Source: Nannocystis punicea (GTDB taxonomy: Bacteria > Myxococcota_A > Polyangia > Nannocystales > Nannocystaceae). From it: 64,000 bases of DNA. Under the pieces are notes generated by a model that saw nothing but the letters and a program-made list of their open reading frames with translations, was not told the DNA's origin and ran no database searches. Below, one piece after another: positions 28,881-36,924 of this stretch. The first letter of the stretch is position 1. Every line of letters begins with the position of its first letter. The stretch is from positions 9,398,001 through 9,462,000 of the forward strand of contig NZ_CP114040.1 of the NCBI RefSeq assembly GCF_026965555.1. The letters are read 5' to 3'. The position numbers and the translations under genes are program-made.

Positions 28881-29999
28881 TCACATGCGGATGATCTCGC
28901 CGCGGTGGTAGCTGAGCTTGCGGCCCTCCGGGTCGAACACGAACACGCAGTCGTCCTCGCCGACGCTGGCGGCGCGGTGCGGCCCGAGCTCGAACAGCAG
29001 GAAGGAGCGCTGGTTGAGGCCGACGCAGGCGTGGTGGCGGAAGCGGCGCGCCAGGTAGGACAGGTTGTCCGGATCGTCGGTCTGGATCCGCTCCGTGCAG
29101 TGGGGGAACAGCTGGATGTCGCGGACCAGCGCCAGGCCGCGGTCGTACAGCTGGAAGTCGCGGCGCTTGGTGGCGAAGTCGTCGTAGATGATCACCCGCT
29201 CGCACAGCACCATCGCCCCGGCCGACATCGCCACCAGCTGCGTGCCGCGGCGCAGCGCCTCGGCCAGCACGTCGCGCAGGCGGAAGAACCGCAGCGCGTC
29301 GAGCAGCAGATCGAGGTGGCCGCCGAACAGGATGATGCTGCTCGCCGACAGGATCCGCTGCTCCAGCCGCTGCTGCGCGGCGCGCCAGGCCGGGTCGTAC
29401 TGCAGACCCACCGCGTCGAAGGTGCGCTGCTCGATCTGGTCGAGCAGATTGACCAGGTGGTCGTCGTTCGCCTCGAGCGTGTCGAGCGCGTGCCGCAGCT
29501 CGCGCGACAGCGTGTAGCGCAGCAGCTTGCCGCCGGTGCCGTAATGGCCCTGATCGCCGGCCAGCCGGGCCACCGTGATCGACGGGTCCTCGCGCTTGGC
29601 GACCGCCAGGGTGCGGCGGAACAGCTGGATCAGGTGGGCGTTGTGCTCGAGGTAGAAGGCCCGCGCCATCTCGGCGATCCGCCGCTCCTCGTGCCACGCC
29701 GCCAGCAGCCGCGGGGCCGAGCGCGCCAGCCCGCGGACCTCGTGCAGCAGCGAGAGGTTGACCAGGTTGGTGTCGTAGCCGTTCTCGAACCGCGACGGCA
29801 GGCCGATGCCGTTGAGCGCCCGCTTGACGTGCCCCTCGTCGTGCTCGCCGTCGCCCCAGGCGGCCGTGACGAGCACGACTCGCCGCGAGCGGGCGATCTC
29901 GGGGTCTTCGTGCCGCGACGACAGCAGCAGCGGCGCCGCCGTCTGCACCAGGGCGTCGACGGTCTCGGCGTTGCCATTGAAAAGAACCGCACCTCGCAT
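28881..29999 (-). CDS. Peptidase S51 / type 1 glutamine amidotransferase-like protein
   Basis: 372 residues from the ATG at 29999; a TTG at 30020 is an alternative. It starts with AVLFNGNAETVDALVQTAAPLLL, then RRVVLVTAAWGDGEHDEGHVKRAL, typical of the class I glutamine-amidotransferase-like fold. The nucleophile elbow is VAMSAGAMVLCE (Gx-S-AGA pattern with Gly replaced by Met before Ser), as in the cyanophycinase/dipeptidase E (S51) family. FGGHLDLLLDALRFF precedes it. A His in FPHCTERI and an acidic DDPDNL follow, and could complete the active site. A ~130-residue helical insertion in the middle is unusual for S51. Cytoplasmic, no signal peptide. Substrate unknown. Confidence 0.7.
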   Translation of the reverse strand: MRGAVLFNGNAETVDALVQTAAPLLLSSRHEDPEIARSRRVVLVTAAWGDGEHDEGHVKRALNGIGLPSRFENGYDTNLVNLSLLHEVRGLARSAPRLLAAWHEERRIAEMARAFYLEHNAHLIQLFRRTLAVAKREDPSITVARLAGDQGHYGTGGKLLRYTLSRELRHALDTLEANDDHLVNLLDQIEQRTFDAVGLQYDPAWRAAQQRLEQRILSASSIILFGGHLDLLLDALRFFRLRDVLAEALRRGTQLVAMSAGAMVLCERVIIYDDFATKRRDFQLYDRGLALVRDIQLFPHCTERIQTDDPDNLSYLARRFRHHACVGLNQRSFLLFELGPHRAASVGEDDCVFVFDPEGRKLSYHRGEIIRM

Positions 30000-30372
30000 G
30001 CGGCTGCGATGGTATCGCAATCACGCCGCGCCGGCCCGCGCACATGGCGCCGTGCGGACCGCGCCGGACCGGCGCCTGGGCGCGCCCCGACCCATGTTTG
30101 GGGACGTCGCGCGGTCGCCGTCGTGCTGCCCGTGCCGCCGACGAGCCTCGGGCCCGCCACCACAGCGCGCTGTGAAGCGAAGGGAGCGCAGGCAATTCAT
30201 CACAGGCAACGGATCGCCGATCGCGGGCCGCGCCTGCGAGGCCGCCCGAGGTGGGACGCAGCCGCGCGAGCGCGGGCAGGCGCGGAACTCGTGGAGAGAC
30301 GCACGATCGCCGGGCGCCTGCGGCCGCGTCGCGGGGCGAATCCATCGAGCATGCCCCGGCTGAGAATCTCAT

Positions 30373-30392
30373 GACATGTCCTTGAAGACATG
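30373..30392. repeat. GACATG-N8-GACATG element (14-bp period)
   Basis: Half sites at 30373 and 30387, spacer TCCTTGAA; the two halves are exact. CATGTC and GACATG also pair, giving an 18-bp hairpin with loop CTTGAA. Confidence 0.8.
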
Positions 30393-30505
30393 CAATCTAT
30401 CATCGCCGTCCGAGCGCGAGTCCTCTCATGACGGCGCCCACGCTCCGGCGAATCCCTACCATGCGAGCAGGTCGCAGGCACGGCGCCGCCCCGCGCGAGG
30501 TGAAT

Positions 30506-30525
30506 GCCCTGTCCGCAAGGACATG
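30506..30525. repeat. GCCCTG-N8-GACATG element (14-bp period, degenerate)
   Basis: Second half site exact (30520), first degenerate (30506). TGTCC GCAA GGACA forms a 5-bp stem closed by a GNRA-type loop. Confidence 0.6.
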
Positions 30526-30795
30526 CCGATCCCGGCCGCTCCGGGCCGCCGCCATGCGCTGCTGAGAAAGCATCCGCGCGACGCGCTCGCGTCGACCGAG
30601 CGCCCTCTCCTCTTGAAGGGCCAGCGAGGGCCGCCTCGCCGCAGGAGCCGAGCCAGGGCCCCGGCGATGCGCGGCTCGATGCGCGCGCGCGCATCGGACG
30701 ATGCGCGCGCACCCGGCTCTTGTGTTCGGGGCCGCCTCCGCCGGCCGAGGTCGTTGGCACGAATGCTGCTCGGCGCGGGCGACCAGGAGTATTGC

Positions 30796-31428
30796 ATGAT
30801 CTTCGCACGACGTAGCCTCGCGGCCCTCGCCGCAGCCTTTCTCTCCCTCGGCGCCACCCCGGCCTCTGCCGCCCCGATCGACAACCCCGGTACGACCACC
30901 TTCGCTTGGCCCAGCGGCGCCTCGCCCCTCCTCGCATTCAACTCGACCTACAAGCTGCACCAGGCCGGCAGCTCCCTCGATCTCGACGTCTTCAGCGACG
31001 GCAGCTTCCTGTTCGTCGGCGCCACCACTGCCTACGAGACGGTCTCGCCCGCGGTCACAGTGGCTGCGCAGACGCTGAAGGCCCAGCTCCAGATCATCGA
31101 CGTGCTCGGCGCCCTCGACGCCGCGACCGGCGACTGGGACGTCACCCTCACCGTCCGTGTCCGCTTCCAGACCGCCGGCAACGCCTTGCCGTCGTCGTGC
31201 AATACGACCTTCTTCGACATCCAGGTGATCGAGCAGAACCCGCAGCCGGGCTTCGTCCGCTTCGACCTCGACCCCTCGGAGCCGTTCGTCATCCCGGCAG
31301 TCACCGCCGCGGCGTGCGGCGGTGCGGCCAACGCCAGCGCGATCAACAGCGCCCTCGGGCTCGGCGGCGGCACCCCGGCGTTCGAGTTCTACAAGGTCCA
31401 GCAGAGCCCGACCCTGGTCGGGAGCTGA
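30796..31428 (+). CDS. Secreted protein of unknown function
   Basis: 210 residues from the ATG at 30796; CCAGGAG 7 nt upstream selects this start over the longer open frame. A Sec signal peptide (MIFARRSLAALAAAFLSLGATPASA) is split by AxA at 25. The mature protein is beta-rich, with FNSTYKLHQAGSSLDLDVFSDGSFLFVG, LQIIDVLGALDAATGDWDVTLTVRVRF and two Cys (SSCNTTFF, AACGGAAN) that may form a disulfide. The end LGLGGGTPAFEFYKVQQSP suggests a beta-sandwich. Not recognised; probably periplasmic or extracellular. Confidence 0.75.
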   Translation: MIFARRSLAALAAAFLSLGATPASAAPIDNPGTTTFAWPSGASPLLAFNSTYKLHQAGSSLDLDVFSDGSFLFVGATTAYETVSPAVTVAAQTLKAQLQIIDVLGALDAATGDWDVTLTVRVRFQTAGNALPSSCNTTFFDIQVIEQNPQPGFVRFDLDPSEPFVIPAVTAAACGGAANASAINSALGLGGGTPAFEFYKVQQSPTLVGS

Positions 31429-31610
31429 ACCCCGCCGCGCCGCGGATGCACATCACCCGCGCCGCGCGCAGCAAGAGCGCGCCGTCCAGCGAGGGCCCGG
31501 CGACGTCGGCCCTCACCGCCCGACCTCGGCCTGTCCGCGCCGACCTGCAGAGCAGGCCGCGGTCGCCCATGCACGCGCTCGCGGGCCTGCGGCCGACCGG
31601 CGGCCGTCGA

Positions 31611-31682
31611 GATGGCCTGCGAGATGGCCTGCGAGATGGCCTGCGAGATGGCCTGCGAGATGGCCTGCGAGATGGCCTGCGA
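31611..31682. repeat. 12-bp tandem repeat, six perfect copies
   Basis: Unit GATGGCCTGCGA repeated six times without change, in the gap after the gene ending at 31428. As a multiple of 3 it could be read as MACE or DGLR, but no gene covers it. Such a run is a candidate variable-number repeat. Confidence 0.9.
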
Positions 31683-31713
31683 GCCGGCCGACTCGCACTG
31701 CTTCGCTCGGCCG

Positions 31714-31747
31714 ACCATGCACCTTCGGACATGCCCTTCAAGACATG
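31714..31747. repeat. Triple GACATG array (14-bp period)
   Basis: ACCATG at 31714, GACATG at 31728 and GACATG at 31742, spacers of 8 nt. It lies just downstream of the AgmX-like lipoprotein gene on the other strand (stop at 31772) and after the 12-bp repeat run. Confidence 0.8.
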
Positions 31748-31771
31748 TCCGATCGTTCAGCTTCTCCGCAC

Positions 31772-32545
31772 TCACCGCCCCGGCTCGAACAGCACCCGCC
31801 ACGGCACCACGGCGATCTCGCCGGAGGTGGTCGGCGGGTACAGCGTGGACGCGGCGATGTCGGCCACGCACGCGCCGACCTCGGGGGCCTCGCGGATGTT
31901 CTCCAGAATCGCCACCGCGCGCGCGCGGCCGTCGCCGGCGATGGCGATCTCCAGAGCCACGCGCCCGTGCAGCGTCAGCTGCCGCGCGAGCGAGCGGCGA
32001 TAGCAGTCGCCGAGCTCGAGGCGGCGCTCGGCCATCGCGAGGACCACGTTGGCCTGGTCGAGCGGGTCGACGCCGATGAACGCCGGCTCGCGGCGGGCCG
32101 GGCACAGCACCGGCTCGGCGCCGCAGCCCCGGCGCATGAACTCGGCCGCGTCCGGCTCGCCGAGCCCGGCCGCCGCGGAGATGCACGAAGGGGCATGTCC
32201 TCCGAGACAGGCGGAGACGTACAGCGACGTCGCGGCCGCCGGGTCGCGCTGGAGCCCCTCGCCGCGCTCGAACGCCCGGGCCAGCGCGGCGCAGCCGAAC
32301 GGGCTGGCCAGGTCGCAGGCCCGGCGGGCGTACGCGGCCGACAGCGGCAGCTCGCCGAGCTCGCGGTACTGCGCGGCCATCTCGACGCACGCCGGGCCGT
32401 CGCCGCGGTCGCAGCGGTCGGCCAGCACGTCGTAGGCGCTGGCGGGCGGCGGGGGCGAGGTCTCGGGCTCCATGGGCACATGGCAACCCGGCGGCGACAG
32501 GACCGTCGCCGCCAGCGCCACGAGCCGAAGGCACCGGCCCTTCAT
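31772..32545 (-). CDS. AgmX/PglI C-terminal-type lipoprotein with Sel1-like helices
   Basis: 257 residues. Signal peptide with lipobox LSPPGCHV (Cys near 21). Residues about 35-135 contain Sel1-like paired helices with Cys (CDRGDGPACVEMAAQYRELG, ACDLASPFGCAALARAFERG, LYVSACLGGHAPSCISAA). Residues about 175-257 form the TonB-like fold called the AgmX/PglI C-terminal domain: GDCYRRSLARQL, GRVALEIAIAGDGRARAV, CVADIAASTLYPPTTSGEIAVVPWRVLF. AgmX/PglI proteins belong to myxobacterial gliding machinery, but stand-alone lipoproteins with this domain are frequent and of unknown role. A GACATG-type element lies inside the coding region (32192). Confidence 0.8.
   Translation of the reverse strand: MKGRCLRLVALAATVLSPPGCHVPMEPETSPPPPASAYDVLADRCDRGDGPACVEMAAQYRELGELPLSAAYARRACDLASPFGCAALARAFERGEGLQRDPAAATSLYVSACLGGHAPSCISAAAGLGEPDAAEFMRRGCGAEPVLCPARREPAFIGVDPLDQANVVLAMAERRLELGDCYRRSLARQLTLHGRVALEIAIAGDGRARAVAILENIREAPEVGACVADIAASTLYPPTTSGEIAVVPWRVLFEPGR
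32192..32211. repeat. GGCATG-N8-GACAGG element inside a coding region
   Basis: Degenerate member of the 14-bp-period family within the AgmX-like lipoprotein gene, encoding part of ACLGGHAPS on the minus strand. Confidence 0.45.
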
Positions 32546-32740
32546 GCTCTCAGCATGCCACGCCTCGCGCTCGTCGGCGACGCCGGCCGGCGACTCGGGA
32601 CTCGCGCGACTCGCGGGCTCCGCCCCGATCGTCGGCCGTCGCCCCCAGCCGACGCGCAGAGTCGCCCCTCGCCCGGCGAACGGCGTCCGCGAGCCGGGGC
32701 CCCGGCGGGCGACCGGAGGCTCCCGCCGCAGCTCGCGCGG

Positions 32741-34288
32741 TCAGCCGTCGCGGCGGTCGTACCAGGCGCGCACCGAGGCCGGCACCTGGTCGGCGACCGG
32801 CGAATCGATGACGAGGCCCACCACCTCTCGCAGCGCCCAGTCGACCAGGCGATGCGGCGGCTTGCGGTGGTGCGCCTGCCAGCGCGGGAGGACCACCTCC
32901 GCGAACCGCCCGAGGCTCCACCGGTGCCACGCGTCGAGCTGCGTGCCCCCCGCCTCGCCGTCCTCCCGCCGCGCGACGAAGGCGATCGGGTGCCGGCGGT
33001 GCAGCGCCAGCAGCCACGTTCGCAGGTCGGCCTCGAAGGCGCGGCTCTGCTTCAGGTTCGGGAACGGCTGGCCGACGCCGAAGCCGAACGAGTCCTCGTC
33101 GTCGAGATCGATCTCCTTCGGCTCGCCGAGCTTCGCGTAGGCGATGCAGATGTGGAGGTTGATGAACTGGTCGCCGCTGCCCGCGTGCAGCACGAAACTG
33201 CCCCACTCGGGCGCGTGCCGGAACGGCTCCGGGATCGCCCGCTTCAGCCCCTTCCGCGCCGCCCGCGGCGGCGGCTCCTCGAACCACACATAGAGGCTGC
33301 CCCACTCGAAGTAACCGGCCAGCCCGGCGCCGAAGAACGGGAAGGGAAACTTCGCCGCGCGCGGCCTCGCGGGCCGCTCCTTCATCTCGCCCGCGCTCGC
33401 GACCTCGCCCGCGCGTCGCTTCGCCCCGCTCGTCGCCCGACGCGTGGTCGTCGCCCCGCGCTTCGTCTCACCCGCGCTCGCAACCTTCCCGCCGCGTCGC
33501 TTCGCCTCACCCGTCGCCCCGCGCCTCGTCACCTTCCCCGCCCTCGCAACCTTCCCGCCGCGTCGCTTCGCCTCACTCGTCGCCCCGCGCCTCGTCACCT
33601 TCCCCGCCCTCGCAACCTTCCCGCCGCCTCGCTTCGCCTCGCTCGTCGCCCCGCGCCTCGTCACCTTCCCCGCCCTCGCAACCTTCCCGCCGCCTCGCTT
33701 CACCTCGCTCGCAACTCCACTCGCGTCTCGCTTCACCTCGCTCGCCCCGCGCCGCTTCGCCTTCCCCGCCCTCGCAACCTCGCCGCCACCTCGCTTCACC
33801 TCGCTCGCAACTCCACTCGCGTCTCGCTTCGCCTCGCTCGCCCCGCCCCGCTTCGCCTTCCCCGCCCTCGCAACCTTCCCGCCGCCTCGCTTCCCGCCGC
33901 CTCGCTTCGCGCCGCTCGCAACTCCACTCGCGTCTCGCTTCACCTCGCTCGCCCCGCGCCGCTTCGCCTTCCCCGCCCTCGCAACCTCGCTGCCACCTCG
34001 CTTCGCGCCGCTCGCAACTCCACTCGCGTCTCGCTTCGCCTCGCTCGCCCCGCGCCGCTTCGCCTTCCCCGCGCTCGCAACCTTCCCGCCGCCTCGCTTC
34101 GCCTCGCTCGCAACTCCACTCGCGTCTCGCTTCGCCTCGCTCGCCCCGCGCCGCTTCGCCTTCCCCGCGCTCGCACCCTCGCCCGTGCGCGCTTTCGTCC
34201 CGTTCGCCTTCGTGCGGCCCGCGGGCTGCACTGCGGAGCGACGCGATGCTGCCGAAGAGGTGCGGCGCTTGGCGGGAGACGTGGCCAT
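32741..34288 (-). CDS. Histone H1-like repeat protein fused to a conserved globular domain
   Basis: 515 residues. The first ~310 are a Lys/Arg/Ala/Gly repeat with no hydrophobic core. About five copies of a ~33-residue unit (AGKAKRRGASEAKRDASGV then ASEAKRGGGKVAR) pass into three to four copies of a 22-residue unit (AGKVTRRGATSEAKR then GGGKVAR). Composition and repeat resemble bacterial histone-H1/KC-type nucleoid proteins. The last ~205 residues are ordinary globular sequence (FPFPFFGAGLAGYFEWGSLYVWFEEPP, GSGDQFINLHICIAYAKLG, LDAWHRWSLGRFAEVVLPRW) without a recognised family. It probably binds DNA or RNA through the basic tail; the role of the C-terminal domain is unknown. Confidence 0.75.
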   Translation of the reverse strand: MATSPAKRRTSSAASRRSAVQPAGRTKANGTKARTGEGASAGKAKRRGASEAKRDASGVASEAKRGGGKVASAGKAKRRGASEAKRDASGVASGAKRGGSEVARAGKAKRRGASEVKRDASGVASGAKRGGGKRGGGKVARAGKAKRGGASEAKRDASGVASEVKRGGGEVARAGKAKRRGASEVKRDASGVASEVKRGGGKVARAGKVTRRGATSEAKRGGGKVARAGKVTRRGATSEAKRRGGKVARAGKVTRRGATGEAKRRGGKVASAGETKRGATTTRRATSGAKRRAGEVASAGEMKERPARPRAAKFPFPFFGAGLAGYFEWGSLYVWFEEPPPRAARKGLKRAIPEPFRHAPEWGSFVLHAGSGDQFINLHICIAYAKLGEPKEIDLDDEDSFGFGVGQPFPNLKQSRAFEADLRTWLLALHRRHPIAFVARREDGEAGGTQLDAWHRWSLGRFAEVVLPRWQAHHRKPPHRLVDWALREVVGLVIDSPVADQVPASVRAWYDRRDG

Positions 34289-34453
34289 CGCGCGCAGTCT
34301 ACCGCAAGCGCTCGCCCGCTGAGGCGCCAGTCACGGCGCCTCTCGACCGCGCACAAAAAAGCTTCGCTCCCGCAATTTTCCCCGCCGCACCGGCGACTCC
34401 ACGCATGCGAGGTCGCTCGAGCGCGCTCGCATCGACCGGAGGATGATGTCGCC

Positions 34454-34756
34454 ATGAGAGCGTTGCACGAGCGTGGGAGCTGGATCGCCGCCGTCCTGTG
34501 GATCGCCGCCGGATTGGCCCTCGGCGCGGCCGTGCGGGCCGGGCACGCGCGGGCCTACTCCCTCGATTGCGAGGAGAACGAGCTCGGCGAGCTGCTCGAG
34601 GTCCGCAGCGTCTCGGGCAACGCCGACCCGTCGACCCAGGCGTGGGGCAAGTTCTCGTGGCTCGACGTCCCGGACCGCTCGTTCGTCGCCTACGACGAGC
34701 TCGAGAGCGAGCCCGAGGCGATCGTCCTCGACCTGGCGCGGGAGGTCGAACGATGA
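34454..34756 (+). CDS. Small exported/membrane-anchored protein
   Basis: 100 residues from the ATG at 34454. An N-terminal hydrophobic helix (WIAAVLWIAAGLALGAAVRAG) acts as a signal or anchor. The soluble part has one Cys (YSLDCEENELGELLEVRSVSG) and acidic residues, with ASTQ/WGKFSWLDVPDRSF. Its TGA overlaps the ATG of the next small lipoprotein gene (ATGA), so the two form an operon. Not recognised. Confidence 0.65.
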   Translation: MRALHERGSWIAAVLWIAAGLALGAAVRAGHARAYSLDCEENELGELLEVRSVSGNADPSTQAWGKFSWLDVPDRSFVAYDELESEPEAIVLDLAREVER

Positions 34757-35013
34757 CCCTGCAACGACTGCGCAACGCCGTGCTGTTCGCCGCCGCCGTG
34801 CTGCTCGGCGCAGCGGCCCCGCTCGGCCTCGGCTGCAACGAGCCCTGCCCCGAGGAGCCGCCCGAGGGGCTCTACACCGTCGAGAGGGGACCCGCCGACT
34901 GGAAGGCCGGCGCCCGGATCGAGGTGACCGCCACGCGGATGATCGTCTCCTACGCCACCAGCGACGGCAACGAGTGGGAGGCCGAGTACATCCGCGTCCG
35001 CGATCCCTACTGA
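34753..35013 (+). CDS. Small lipoprotein
   Basis: 86 residues, start ATG overlapping the stop of the upstream gene by 4 nt. Lipobox LGLGCNEPC near residue 28 (a longish signal peptide). The mature part (EEPPEGLYTVERGPADWKAGARIEVTATRMIVSYATSDGNEWEAEYIRVR) looks like a small beta domain of a kind seen in other myxobacterial mini-lipoproteins. Coupled with the gene at 34454-34756; function unknown. Confidence 0.7.
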   Translation: MTLQRLRNAVLFAAAVLLGAAAPLGLGCNEPCPEEPPEGLYTVERGPADWKAGARIEVTATRMIVSYATSDGNEWEAEYIRVRDPY

Positions 35014-35073
35014 TCGCGCGCTCGCATCCGCCGCGGCGCTGGCGCGCGCCGCGGCGACGTCATGCGCCGCGGA

Positions 35074-35904
35074 TCACTTCGGCGCCAGCTTGGCCCGCGG
35101 GTACAGCACGATCTCGATCCGGCGGTTCTTCGCCTTCGACTTGCTGCTCGGCCGGTACTGCCCGAACGCCACCGCCGCGAGCCGCGACGGATCGATCTTC
35201 GCCTCGTCCTGCAGGTAGTGGACGACGGTCAGCGCGCGCGCGGCCGACAGCTCCCAGTTGGTGACGAACGGCAGCACCGCGTCGTTGGGCTCCGGCGGCT
35301 CCTCGCCCTTCGCTGCCTTCGGGTCGGCCTTGGCGTCCTTGGCGTCCTTGGCGTCCTTGGCGTTCTTGTCGCCTTTCTTGCTCTTCGCGTCCTCGCCCTT
35401 CTTCGGCTTGCGGATCACGATCGGCGAGTCGTCGGTGTGCCCCTGAACCCACACTTGCTTGTCCTCGATGTCCTTGAGGGCCGCGCCGACCTGCGCCAGC
35501 ACCTCGCGGCCGTTGTCGGTCAGGTCGGCCTCGCCGACGGGGAACAGGATCTTGTCGACCAGCTCGACGCGCACCATCCCGTCCTCGGTGGTGACGTCGC
35601 CGAACTTGCCGACCACCTCGGTCAGCTTCTTCTGCAGCGCCTCGGCCTCGTCGGCCTTGGCCTTGAGCTCGGTCTCCGACTTGCGGAGCTGCTCGCCCTC
35701 GGTCTTCAGCGCGTCGAGCTCGCGCTTGGCCGCGGACAGCTCTTCCTCGAGCACCTGCACCCGCGGGTCCGGTCCGCGTTCGGCCTCGGGCCCCGCCTCG
35801 CGCGACGGACCCGCGGCCGGCCCGCTCGGTTGCTGCGCTCCGCAGGCGGAGCCTGCCATGAATGCCGCAATGGCGACGACTGCACGGAGATGCTTGTTCG
35901 GCAT
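35074..35904 (-). CDS. OmpA/MotB-family peptidoglycan-binding lipoprotein
   Basis: 276 residues from the ATG at 35904. Lipobox FMAGSACGAQ (Cys about 21). A coiled coil runs from about 48 to 98 (VQVLEEELSAAKRELDALKTEGEQL and KADEAEALQKKLTEVV). The OmpA-like domain follows with FPVGEADLTDNGREVLAQVG, WVQGHTDDSPI, NWELSAARALTVVHYL, and FGQYRPSSKSKAKNRRIEI, the NxxLSxxRA and NRRIEI motifs that bind diaminopimelate. A Lys/Ala/Asp-rich insertion (DKNAKDAKDAKDAKADPKAA) lies in a loop of the domain and is unusual. It is expected to tether the outer membrane to the cell wall. Confidence 0.9.
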   Translation of the reverse strand: MPNKHLRAVVAIAAFMAGSACGAQQPSGPAAGPSREAGPEAERGPDPRVQVLEEELSAAKRELDALKTEGEQLRKSETELKAKADEAEALQKKLTEVVGKFGDVTTEDGMVRVELVDKILFPVGEADLTDNGREVLAQVGAALKDIEDKQVWVQGHTDDSPIVIRKPKKGEDAKSKKGDKNAKDAKDAKDAKADPKAAKGEEPPEPNDAVLPFVTNWELSAARALTVVHYLQDEAKIDPSRLAAVAFGQYRPSSKSKAKNRRIEIVLYPRAKLAPK

Positions 35905-36604
35905 GCAGAAAGCGTAGCGGACTCGCGTCCGCCGCAGAAGCCCGCGATCGTCGAACGGTCGGCGGGCCGCGGTCGGGGTCGCTGGCCCGCACACCCGGCT
36001 TCGCGTGGCGAGCGCCCCGCGAATCTGACACTGTGGTGATTGTGGCGAGATCTTCGAAGCCGCCGATCGCCGGCTCCGCTCACCCCGATGTCCACCGAGG
36101 GTCCGCCTCGGACACGCTTCGCTGCAGCGAACCGCCCGTTTCCTGGCTATGTCCGCCGACGGGCCGGTTCGGACACGGCGCTTCGCCGTGATTGCGGTGA
36201 CCTCGATCACGACTATGATTCAGCGACCGGGTGATCGGGGAATTCACCGGCCACGTTCGTCGCGCAATGCGCGGTCTCCTGCGGAGGGCGGAGATACACA
36301 CATCGCACTCCCGAGAATGCGCGCGAAGATCACACATGTGGGGGCCTAGGGCCGCACACAGAACGGCGTTGGGGGCGGGCCTGCACCGACCTTCCGGCCG
36401 GATCACGAATATCCGGCGAATCCGACGTGACTATGAGCGGACTCGTCGATGAAAAAATAATGGTGCCTGGACGGAGCCGATCGTGCATTCTCAGTACCGC
36501 TTCGTGGCGCGAATGGCGCCCCGAGTGAGCGCATTCGTACGCGCGGACGAATGCGCGTCCGTCCACCATTCCTTGGTCATTACCAGCAATAGAGAGAGAA
36601 CGTC
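35905..36604. other. Long leader region upstream of graspetide precursor
   Basis: About 700 bp between the OmpA gene and the graspetide precursor, with no gene. It contains a perfect hairpin at 36174-36190 (CACGGCG, CTT, CGCCGTG). The last ~200 bp before 36605 are lower in GC than the surroundings and probably hold the cluster's promoter. A purine-rich AGAGAGAGAAC precedes the precursor start and serves as the ribosome site. Confidence 0.5.
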
Positions 36605-36826
36605 ATGAAGAACGACAAGAAGAGCAAGAAGCAGCTGAAGGACCTGTTCATCGAGGACCTCGGTCAGGTCACCGGCGGCAAGGGCCCGATCTACACCACC
36701 CTCGCCATCGGCGAGGAGGGGCCGGAGCCCACCACGCTCGCCATCGGCGAGGAGGACCCGCCGATGACCACCCTCGCCATCGGCGAGGAGGACCCCGCGA
36801 CCACGAAGGCGCTGGGCGAGGAGTAG
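36605..36826 (+). CDS. Graspetide precursor peptide (plesiocin-type, four TTxxxxEE repeats)
   Basis: 73 residues. The Lys-rich leader (about 25 residues) ends in LGQVTGG, a double-glycine site for a C39 peptidase. The 48-residue core has three exact TTLAIGEE repeats and a fourth, TTKALGEE, divided by short Pro-rich or acidic spacers (GPEP, DPPM, DPA). TTxxxxEE is the signature of plesiocin-type graspetides. In these an ATP-grasp ligase joins Thr side chains to Glu side chains by ester bonds, producing one small bicyclic hairpin per repeat. The ligase, adaptor and exporter genes follow in order. Plesiocin itself comes from Plesiocystis, a relative. Product activity is unknown; members often inhibit proteases. 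Confidence 0.93.
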   Translation: MKNDKKSKKQLKDLFIEDLGQVTGGKGPIYTTLAIGEEGPEPTTLAIGEEDPPMTTLAIGEEDPATTKALGEE

Positions 36827-36840
36827 TCCTTCGCTGACTG

Positions 36841-36866
36841 CCGGGGGGCAGCGCGCTGCCCCCCGG
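36841..36866. terminator. Perfect 26-bp palindrome, probable attenuator between precursor and ligase
   Basis: CCGGGGGGCAGCG followed by its exact reverse complement, 14 nt after the precursor stop codon. It should form a very stable stem of about 11-12 bp. No T-tract follows, so it is more likely a partial terminator or 3' stabiliser than a full stop. It would let the precursor message exceed that of the enzymes. Confidence 0.7.
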
Positions 36867-36924
36867 CCCCTCGCTCTCCCCGCCTTCGCTTGCACCTGCA
36901 ACCTCTCGCCTGGCTGACATCATC

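Larger units (their letters stand above)
30000..30795. other. Intergenic region with two GACATG elements
   Basis: About 800 bp between the S51-like gene and a secreted-protein gene, on divergent strands. Long open frames cross it but show no start signals. Two 14-bp-period GACATG elements (30373 and 30506) are the only structures noted. Confidence 0.5.

Noticed and set aside
30376..30795. N-terminal extension of the secreted protein at 30796
   Set aside because: The extension is Arg/Pro-rich shadow-type sequence, and a good ribosome site and signal peptide begin at 30796.
31611..31682. 12-bp repeat as a coding repeat (MACE or DGLR)
   Set aside because: The frames that cross it have no start signal or conserved continuation and overlap the real gene on the other strand.
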